Made by a program: the position numbers and the translations under genes. The notes under the pieces were generated by a model. It was not told the origin of the DNA and did no database searches. It saw nothing but the letters and a program-made list of their open reading frames with translations. 64,000 nucleotides of DNA from Diphasiastrum complanatum (taxonomy: Eukaryota; Streptophyta; Lycopodiopsida; Lycopodiales; Lycopodiaceae). Within the stretch, counting starts at the first letter, position 1. Each line of letters opens with the position of its first letter. Location of the stretch: NCBI GenBank assembly GCA_029204225.1, contig CM055095.1, positions 13,343,837 to 13,407,836 of the forward strand, written 5' to 3'. This document shows, piece after piece, positions 56,265 through 64,000 of this stretch.

Positions 56265-56790
56265 TTACCTAAGGTTATCATGCATTTCCATTTATTAGTA
56301 TGAAAATTTTATACCAATATTGAGCTAGAAATTGTCAAGATCCATTTTCCTAGCTATCTTGTTCAATTTTGGATCAAAAGGGATCAATAAGGCATTGATT
56401 GGGTCTGACCTGGTAATGTACGGAATCAAGTGCTCAGACACGTGTGAGGAACATCCAATTTCAGTTTGAGAGTTCTCTTTCATGTTTGATCCAAAAATCT
56501 TGCTAGATAGCTTGTTTAAAAGCTAGTTTGTCTAATTTTTGATGCAATCAGCTTCATTCCATTTGATTGAACCAATAAAAAGCTATAAGCTTTTAAAAAG
56601 GGCTAGGTAGGGCACCTAGACCTGGGTGGACACATTTGGTTTGGTGGAGAGATTGCTTGTTTGATCCCAAATGACACTTGAATGTTATCAATCTTACCTT
56701 TATGTGATCTAGGCATCGTTTTGAGATCTTAGCCATTTTGTTTTATGCAATATCATTGTATTTGTTGGTTTCTTAGTGTAGTGTTTGATC
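56265..56790. other. leader-like non-coding stretch
   Basis: Only the first 25 bp match the K leader. No gag found. Confidence 0.4.
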
Positions 56791-57480
56791 CTAATTTTGC
56801 CCATACTCCATCATTTGATGTGAAATAGATCTAGTTTTGGAGATATTGGTATAGCTAGTGAGAATTATCTCACAATTTGTTGCAAGATCTTGCATAGAAG
56901 GTGATAGCACATCATTATTGGATCCTATTGTGAGTGTGTAGCAAAGTTGAAGATGAGGGGTTATGGGAGGACTCTCAACCAGTGGAATTGCGGACGTACT
57001 AGCCAAATATTTTCTAATGGGAGGAGGTGAGGGTGAAGATCTGGGAGACCCGGGCTTGGGTTGCGAACGCTTGGGCTGTGCTTGCTTTCTCTTTTTGCAG
57101 GGTGGGATAGGCCCCTTTTCAAAAGGAACTTGCCTCTGTGTGAATCCAGACTTAAAAATGTTGTCATAGGTGTTTCAAAGCCTCATGACAAGAAGCATGT
57201 CCTTGGGCATCAGTGTCACCCTCTTGCCATGAATGGAACAGAACATCGAATCCTCAAACAATTTTGTCTGGAAGTCCTCGTATGCAGTATGGAGGGCCTC
57301 CAATGCAGTGATGTTCCACCTCACTGCATAGGGCAGATGGGTGGTCATATCTTGTGTAACCTCCCTCACAGCCTGGTAGAAGGCTGCTTTTGGGATCAGA
57401 AGTTTGGTGCTCCTCATGGACGCCGAGGTCTACCGCGTCTTTGCGGACATACGGGTTCAGATGTCTGGGGACGGGACGGT
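56791..57480 (-). pseudogene. CENH3-like histone H3 fold fragment
   Basis: Minus frame from 57417 reads STKLLIPKAAFYQAVREVTQ (aN/a1), then RWNITALEALHTAYEDF and KLFEDSMFCSIHGKRVTLMP, ending KDMLLVMRL with TGA at 57177-57175. LFED..C.IH.KRVT.MPKD identifies a histone H3 fold. Features fit the centromeric variant CENH3 more than canonical H3: LLIP instead of LLIR, a loop 1 four residues longer, with RW, and DSM before the Cys. The N-terminal tail is missing: 57418-57480 is frameshifted and then stops at the gypsy L LTR. After the TGA the same frame stays open for 127 more codons to 56791, with a basic PCKKRKQAQPKR and a Ser/Pro-rich stretch. It could be a true gene piece, a pseudogene or a captured fragment. 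Confidence 0.75.
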
Positions 57481-58102
57481 TGAACGACTCCAAATCTGAA
57501 ACTTCACTTAAAACCTAGCTTATCCCGTGCGCAGCAATCAGCAATGTCGATCCCTGACGATTTTCCTACATGTACAAACATCAAAGCACACAAAACATGG
57601 TGGAGCTGGCTGCCTTGTCTCCTCCCATCCTTTGCTGCATAGATTATGATCCGGAATGCCTCTCTCTAGGCTCACTTATGCACAATCCTCAAGCACCCCT
57701 TAACCCTGACCTTTCCTAATGTCGACACATGGCCAATTCCATGCACAGTCGACACTTGCCACTTGGTAGTACCCTAACACATAGGCAAATGAGTAGGCTG
57801 ACATGTGTCACTCATACACTGGACCAAGTGTCCCTGTGAGCATGTGGCACATGTCATATTTGAACGGTCAACCCTGACATGTGTCACTCATTCACTAGAC
57901 CAAGTGTCCCAGTGAGCATATGACAAGTATCCCATTGACTAGTCAACTCTCCTACTTTTTAGGAGGTCAGTCCAGCCACTCCTAGCACGACTCTTTGAGG
58001 TCCAATGCCAATTAATTACAGTTTATTTACAATTTACTTACAAAACGTACATGTGTCTTTGAAAACTGTAAATAACCGGGACAGGGAGTAAAGGCTCTAA
58101 CA
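57481..58102 (-). repeat. 3' LTR of gypsy L
   Basis: Direct copy of 60410-61062; differs by a ~30-bp deletion and scattered substitutions. On the minus strand starts TGTTAGAGCC at 58102, preceded by polypurine tract GAGTGGGAAGGGA (58115-58103). Contains a ~77-bp internal tandem duplication (ACATGTGTCACTCAT units near 57800 and 57878). Confidence 0.88.
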
Positions 58103-60395
58103 TCCCTTCCCACTCAAAAAAAGACATCGTCCGCGATGACCAAACTAGGATATTGTGCATGTAAATCATGTGCGGTCTCCCAGGCAACATCTATAAGAGG
58201 TCTTCCATGCCAAGCAACTAGATATATCAAAGATCAAGCGGTTACAAAAACGTTTCTCCCGCCTATCGAATATCCTTGTTGGCACATGGATCTCCTCTCC
58301 ATGCTCCCAAATAGAGTCACAACTAACTCACCTCCGTACACCGGAGTTGTCAACAACAACTGGCCTAATCAAGCCTCCTACGATAACCAACATCCCATAC
58401 TACTGGGGATCGCACACGGCTCTCAATAGCACCACGATTGCTTGTCTTAAATTTTTTCAACTAACTCAAGCATCTTACTCATAGAGTTAGTAATCAACTT
58501 TACTAGGAGCTTTGAGGAACTCCCACCGTAACAAAACTAGTAGGCCTAAAACCATATTGGGCCACCAAAAGTTACAGAGGATCGTCTTATAGGGCCAATC
58601 CACACCCGGATGACTAGCACCAGTACTATCATAACATAAATACAAAATCTCCCTACACAGCCCTTTACTTAATACTAACTGAAATGGGGAGTTTGCCATT
58701 TCCTTTAACTATACCATCTACTATGGTATAATTTAGGCAAGTGTGAGCAAAGAGATCAGAGCTCTCCTTCTGAGACTCTACTTGGCCAAGATTTACCTCT
58801 CTCACAACTTCCTTACAATAAACAATGAGGATCCTCTTGCTAAATCTTTTGATCTCAGCAATTAGGTCATTCTCTATGACCACAAAAGACATCTAATACA
58901 ATATACGAGATAATGCATCAGGCACATGATTTTTGATATCTTTCATGTATCGAACTTTCATGTGAAATTCTTGCATCAATTCAGCCCACTTGGCTAATTG
59001 CAGAAATACATAAAAACGTCATGGTCAGAATATACAAACCTGCACCACACAAATAATGCCTCCATACTTTCAAAGCATGGACAATGGCATACAACTCTTT
59101 TGAACAGGGTTGAGCTTCTCACTCACAAAGGCCACTGGCCTACCCTTTTTGGAACTCACACACGTGAGTACCCCAAGCGATGTAGAGTTTTTGTACTACG
59201 TGCCAACATATCCCAAGTACCACATCAAAACATGCCAAACACATTATCTTTATATCCAACTTCTTAACCTAACTTGAATGGTTAATGGCATATCCACAAC
59301 CCTGAAACCTCCCCCAAGTACCCTTTCCATGAGCCCTAATGACTATGTACCAGTACAGGAATGGTTGCATGCCCACAGTCAACCTTTCAATCTAAGTCAA
59401 GTACATTATGAGAGGACCTAGTGTCAAGCAGAACACACATTCATACCACACAACTGTCCAGTCATAACAATCAAAGCAGCAATAGCAATAAAGATCGTTG
59501 GACCCTTCTGAACATCGGATTGCCCATACAATCGTTGTCCCTAGAAGCTAGAACTGCTTGTCGCACTGAAGGACCACACTGAAGAACGTTGACCTCTTTG
59601 AACATTAGACCGCCCATACAATCCTTTGTCCTCGGAAGCCCTGCTCCTCCTTTCATGTCACTTGAAACTTGCCTTTGCACAAATTGACTTTAATCCTTTT
59701 GAGCCTATGGTTACCCCAAGAGCCAAAAAACTGCCTGAACCTTACTATCGTGTTTCAACAACAGAGCTATCTGAACTGCTCCTTGAAGGGTACGAGTCTG
59801 CTTCTTTACAACAAAAGGTTTTGAGACTTCCATGCAAGCCCTCCACAAAATGAAACACTTAAACAATCATACCGCTTTCGGTTCTTGTGAGGATCTTGAT
59901 GTCTTTAGCATTCAAGAATTTGTTGAAAAATCACCTCCATAGAATCCACCTTGGCTGCCACTTCCTCAATTCTCAGTACCTCGGTGCTAGAACCCTCCAA
60001 CGAATCCGTGTTTACAGTGTTGCAAACATGTCCACCTGCTTAGAGGTCAAAATTTTTAGCAAAAAAGAGTTTCTTGATTTGGTTCCGCAACTGTAACCTG
60101 ATTTCAATTTGCAGCAGCAACCTAATTCTGAGCCCGCTTCCGAATTCTGAAATCTGATTCTGATTCTGAGTTCTGTAATCTGATCCCGATTCTGAAATCG
60201 AAATCTGATCCAAAATCTGAAATCTGATCCTGCGTCGTAACTGAAATTTGATCTTGATTTACAGCTGAGATCTGAAATTTGATCCTGATTCATAGCTAAA
60301 CTTTGATCATGATCCACGATGTTGAAATTTGATTCTGATCCGCGTCGCTGAAATCTGATTCTAATTTTGCAACCCTCTTCTGAACGTAAACCTAG
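58103..60395 (-). pseudogene. gypsy L internal region, decayed
   Basis: Minus strand: RNase H remnants (GRPVAF-like words near 59130, LAKWAELMQEFHMKVRYMKD and HVPDALSRILY at 58890-59010), linker MSFVVIENDLIAEIKRF (58665-58892), integrase zinc-binding ASHPGVDWPYKTI, FWWPNM (58487-58699). 59200-60000 has only short protease/gag-like pieces. Only 2.3 kb lies between the LTRs, so most of gag, RT and the integrase core are gone. Confidence 0.65.
60110..60395. repeat. degenerate GATTCTGAAATCT low-complexity tract
   Basis: Repeated TCTGAAATCTGATCCTGATT words with 10-15-bp irregular period in the L leader, between PBS and the internal region. Confidence 0.8.
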
Positions 60396-60407
60396 GCTCC
60401 GATACCA
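60396..60407 (-). other. primer-binding site of L
   Basis: Minus strand TGGTATCGGAGC, an initiator-Met type with one change, two bases from the LTR. Confidence 0.85.
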
Positions 60408-60409
60408 AA

Positions 60410-61062
60410 TGTCAGACTCCAAATCTAAAACTGCACTTAAAACCTAGCTTATCCCGTGCGCAGCAATCAGCAATGTCAATCCCTGACAATTTTACTGCAT
60501 GTACAAACATCAAAGCACACAAAACATGGTGGAGCTGGCTGCCTTGTCTCCTCCCAACCTTTGTTGCATAGATTATGATCCGGAATGCCTCTCTCTAGGC
60601 TCACTTATGCACAATCCTCAAGCACCCCTTAACCCTGACCTTTTCTAACGTCAACACATGGCCAATTCCATGCACAGTCGACACTTGTCACTTGGTAGTG
60701 CCCTAATACATAGGCAAGTGAGTAGGCTGACATGTGTCACTCATACACTGGACCAAGTGTCTCTGTGAGCATGTGGCACGTGTCATATTTGACCGGTCAA
60801 CCCTAACATGTGTCACTCATTCACTAGACCAAGTGTCCCAGTGAGCATATGACAAGTGTCCCATTGACTAGTCAACTCTCCTACTTTTTAGGAGGTCAGT
60901 CCAGCCACTCCTAATAAATGACCCAGTACCCCATGCCAAAGCTAAGCACGACTCTTTGAGGTCCAATGCCAATTAATTACAATTTAATTACAATTTACTT
61001 ACAAAACATACATGTGTCTTTGAAAACTATAAATAACTGGGACATGGAGTAAAAGCTCTAAC
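60410..61062 (-). repeat. 5' LTR of gypsy L
   Basis: Pair of 57481-58102. Minus strand ends ..GGAGTCTGACA next to the PBS. Outer edge abuts copia gag at 61063; the flanks show no shared target duplication with the left LTR. Confidence 0.88.
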
Positions 61063-61880
61063 GAGATCCCTCTCCATCACTTGCAATAGTGTCTTCCTTC
61101 TCATTGGAGATGTTGGCTTGCTTGAGTTGATTCTTCTTCTTGAAACAATTGGTGGCATAATGAATTAATGAGTGCTAAACAACAGTTTTTCTCTATCAAA
61201 CCAAAGATAAAGCATTCTGTATGCAAGATTTGCCACAATAAAAGCACTTGATCATCTTCTTCTTGAGCTTAGATATAGAAGCACTAGAGGAATCATCTTC
61301 CTCCTCATCTTTGTCTTTGGCTTTGGCTTTGTCCTTGCTTAAGGATTGTTGATGTTGGTTCTTGCTCCTCCCTTTGTACTTGTCCTTGACAAATAAAGCT
61401 TTGCCATCATTATGATTGAGAGAAAGCTTGTCCATCCTCAAGAGTTTGTACTCTTGTCTTGATTCTTCAAAAATAAGCACACTTTGAAGGGTTTCCAATC
61501 TTGGTAGCTCCTCCTTAATGGCATAGGATTGGACAAGGTTGTCAAATTCATTTCTCAAGCCATTAAGAATGACTTGGACTAGTTCACTTTGATTGATAGA
61601 ATCACCAATGCATGCAAGCTCCCTATGAATATCCTTGACTCTCAAAACATAATTAGATGCACTCTCATCACTCTTTTGACTACTTTAGAAGACTTGATTT
61701 CTAAGAGTGGGGAGCCTAGAGGTGTTCTTAGCCACATAGATAGTCTTGAGACAATCCCAAGCTTATTTGGTTGTAGTGCAAGTACTTATCTCCCTCAATA
61801 TCTCATTAGAGACATTCATCTTAATGTAGTGGAGAGCCATACTAGCTCTCTTCCATCCTCAACTTTCATATTGAATAACT
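61063..61880 (-). pseudogene. copia gag fragment (K family)
   Basis: Minus frame 61196-61645 matches K gag: RVKDIHRELACIGDSINQSE, ILNGLRNEFDNLVQSYAIKE and KCFYCGK, where the zinc knuckle is cut. At 61164-61229 a 66-69-bp unrelated sequence replaces 8 bp present in K (50754-50761). Near 61858 about 105 bp of K gag are deleted. No LTR or pol attached. Confidence 0.9.
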
Positions 61881-62599
61881 GGAAGTGGACAATCTCTCAC
61901 TTGGTTCCAACAAGAATGAACCCATTGAAGCCATCTAAAGTGAAATCAACTCAAATGATGAACAAAAAAGTTAGAGACACAACTACTGCCCATTTTGAAG
62001 AGAGAAATCGCCTAACTGTCGAATGGAATGAAGTCCTTCAAACATCTTCATAGACTCCAAATTCTATCATTCGAGCTGTCGACAATTTTGGTTTGAGTCT
62101 CCTACTACTCGAAACTGCCTGTGATATAGAATATAGTGGCCTCACTTGCCCACTACGACAATTCATTGCCTCTTAATAAGTGCATAGCAATGGCTATTCT
62201 ATGCCTTGGAAGAAAATAGCCATGTCTCAATAGTTTAAGCAAGTAGGAAGGAGTTTAAAAGACATGAAAATTAAGCTCAACTTCTCAAAAGCTGGAGTTT
62301 TAGGCCTTAGAGAAATTAGGCCCAATTCACATTGCCTTAAATATAAGCCTTTGGCAAATGTATAGAAACATATTATTTTAAGGTTGTGAAGCAAATGCCT
62401 TTAGCAATGACTAGTGCCCTTGCAAAAGTCTAGGCAACAAATGGGCCCCAGTGCCATAAAAAACAGATTTGACCAGATTTACACTTTGAGCAATAAATAC
62501 AACTATGAATATGCTAGGCATTGCGATAAAACGAAAAGGCTTAAGATTCAGCAGTTAAAAGCCAAAAACTTTAATAATTGTCAAAACCATGCCACCACA
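61881..62599. other. no gene recognised
   Basis: A short plus frame to 62053 is open but has no recognisable content. Confidence 0.3.
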
Positions 62600-63088
62600 A
62601 TTGTATTATCTATTTTTGAGATTCGAGTGAGTTGGTCAGTGTCTCGTTCACTGACGCTAAGCTCAATCGTTGTGTTCTGCTCATTGGCAGATTTTCATGC
62701 GCATCTATTCTCTCTATTTTTCGTCTCTCTATCGTCATTTTCTTGTTGATAAAAAATGTGTATTTATCTCCACTGTGTGGAGTCTACAAGACAATTAAAC
62801 AAAGACTTACAAGACAAGTCAACACTAATCAACTACTTAGTTATTCTCTGTTATTGCTAACTCTTTTAACTGAGCGTGAAGTACAATACACCACGCTCGT
62901 CGAGCTGCCAGTTGACAGCGCGAATTGTTTTTCTTCGTCTTCGTTTCCTTTCATTTTGTGTCTTTTGTTTCGTGTTTTCTGGTCTTCGAGGTATGTTCGA
63001 CCTTTGGGGCATGTTCGACATTCGAACTTCGCTTCGTTTTGCTTCGTCACCTTCGCAACAAAGTTGTAGGAGTTCACAATTTTTGACA
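62600..63088 (-). repeat. copia LTR, family A, truncated
   Basis: Minus strand starts TGTCAAAAATTGTGAACTCC at 63088 and follows copy 719-1290 to ..GATAATACAATTG, then homology stops. Right flank is a plus-strand copia protease piece. Confidence 0.85.
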
Positions 63089-63155
63089 ATGATGGTGAGT
63101 GTGCAATCAAAGGGATTGGTACAATTCCTATTTCTCTCTCCACAAATAGGAATGT
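63089..63155 (+). pseudogene. copia protease sliver (J family)
   Basis: Near-copy of 22197-22260 of J: translation NDGECAIKGIGTIPIS, LSTNRN. Only about 65 bp; both sides are unrelated. Confidence 0.85.
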
Positions 63156-63159
63156 TCAT

Positions 63160-63372
63160 TCAAAGGATCGGGATGCCTTGTTTCCACTCGGATATTCTCA
63201 TATCTTGAGGGATGGGAGCAAGTGCTGGCTGAGTGGATTTCTTTTTCAACAAAGATGACCCTTTTGAAATCTGTTCTTTTATTTTGAACTTCTCCCAATT
63301 GTCAAAGATCTTGTCAACAAGATCCCAAATTTGAAAAAAAAAATCTCTATGTAAGTTTTTAAAAAATGACAT
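63160..63372 (-). pseudogene. host-like exon, unclassified
   Basis: Minus frame reads QIWDLVDKIFDNWEKFKIKE, QISKGSSLLKKKSTQPALAP and MRISEWKQGIPIL. Good composition for a real exon and good splice-like signals upstream (TTTTAG at about 63445, ACAG/GTAATT at 63420). Probably belongs with 63650-63935 as one minus-strand gene. Confidence 0.4.
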
Positions 63373-63649
63373 TTTAGCTCAAGAAAATTTAAATAACAAA
63401 AAACGTAGAACTTGAAATTACCTGTCTAGTATGAAAGGTCAGCTAAAAGAATTATTATATTTAGCTAGAGAAGAAGATGGATTCTACTCATCAAAGAGAA
63501 GTCCGGTCTCCTGAGCACAAAGGCACTTTAATTGTATGTTCGTTTTATCTCATTCATTGTGGAGTATGAGGTGCTCCTTGTGAAAGAACCCGACTCTCTG
63601 TATGATGGTCATCTTCAATCTGTATTCTTAGTCGATGTTGTGATCCCAA

Positions 63650-63935
63650 CTTGAAGCTTAGCCTCCTCAACAGTCAATCCAATAAAAACGATTGCAGTAA
63701 CCTGCCTAAACGACTAGATGTGGGGATACTTAACATAAAGTCCTTTTATGGCTTGTAAGCTATGAATTCCACCCAAAACAAAAACTTTATAAGAATCTAT
63801 ACATTGGATATCAAACTCTACTACTAAGGCACAGTCAACAGGGTCAAAAAGGACAAATCGTAAGATTTTGTAAATGTGATGGGTTGGATTCTTTGACTTC
63901 CATAGGCCTATTACCAGTGTCACATTGTTCAATAT
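63650..63935 (-). pseudogene. possible ParB/Srx-like broken gene
   Basis: Minus frame from 63932 reads FVLFDPVDCALVVEFDIQCI, DSYKVFVLGGIHSLQAIKGL, YVKYPHI, then one TAG (63716-63714) and, in the same frame, SFRQVTAIVFIGLTVEEAKL. The pairing of a xVLGGIHxxQA box with V(F)IGLTxEEA some 25 residues later resembles ParB/sulfiredoxin-type folds, whose boxes are GGxHRxxA and GLxxEEA. An acceptor TTAG precedes the frame at 63936. Low-confidence assignment; the gene extends beyond or before the window edge. Confidence 0.4.
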
Positions 63936-64000
63936 CTAAGATAAATGTAGTTTCTTGAATTTTCTTAGTTTCACGAATAAGTGTTTTCATTTTGGCAACA

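Overview
The window looks like repeat-rich nuclear DNA of a land plant with a large genome; I cannot place the lineage. Evidence: almost every long reading frame is an LTR-retrotransposon domain (Ty1/copia and Ty3/gypsy), the primer-binding sites are the plant types (TGGTATCAGAGC for initiator Met-tRNA and a TGGCGC..GCCGGGG type), base composition is AT-rich, and the few non-transposon genes show plant-like GT..AG introns. No bacterial, organellar, rRNA, tRNA or CRISPR feature was seen.

Layout. 0.1-6.7 kb: a minus-strand Tat/Athila-like gypsy element (LTR 5845-6686, PBS 5826-5843, long repeat-filled leader, gag, protease, RT, RNase H), cut by a copia LTR plus gag at 719-1958. 6.7-9.5 kb: a copia RNase H island, then the integrase and 3' region of a second minus-strand gypsy. 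9.55-15.3 kb: an AT-hook pseudogene, a 380-bp inverted-repeat element, several copia pieces on both strands, and a spliced host-like pseudogene. 15.3-17.6 kb: mostly non-coding, with a striking array of GC-rich palindromes. 17.6-26.8 kb: a decayed minus-strand copia element (D) into which an apparently intact copia element (J, 19925-25785) has inserted. J has LTRs that look identical, a 5-bp target duplication, PBS, polypurine tract and one uninterrupted 1316-codon gag-pol frame.

26.8-29.8 kb is poorly classified. 29.8-39.1 kb holds two copies of another Tat-like gypsy family head to head (minus copy 5' half only; plus copy gag to integrase), each with a 24-25-bp minisatellite in an untranslated region. 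41.0-53.3 kb is a nested stack: minus-strand chromovirus N (gag at 52.3-53.2, pol at 41.0-42.7), a plus-strand chromovirus M carrying a chromodomain but lacking gag and the RT core, and a nearly complete minus-strand copia K. 53.4-57.5 kb: minisatellite, strong hairpin, a small repeat-bearing ORF, a copia LTR with PBS, and a minus-strand histone H3 fold that most resembles the centromeric variant CENH3. 57.5-61.1 kb: minus-strand gypsy L with both LTRs. 61.1-64.0 kb: a copia gag fragment, an LTR fragment, a copia protease sliver, and another host-like broken gene.

Most of the window is layered transposon insertion and deletion. J is the only element that looks competent to move. The most unusual items are the CENH3-like fragment (56791-57480), the palindrome array (16814-17260), the minisatellites in gypsy untranslated regions sharing short cores, and two broken genes that may encode ParB/Srx-like folds near 14-15 kb and 63.6-63.9 kb. 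Coordinates of decayed element edges are by-eye estimates.
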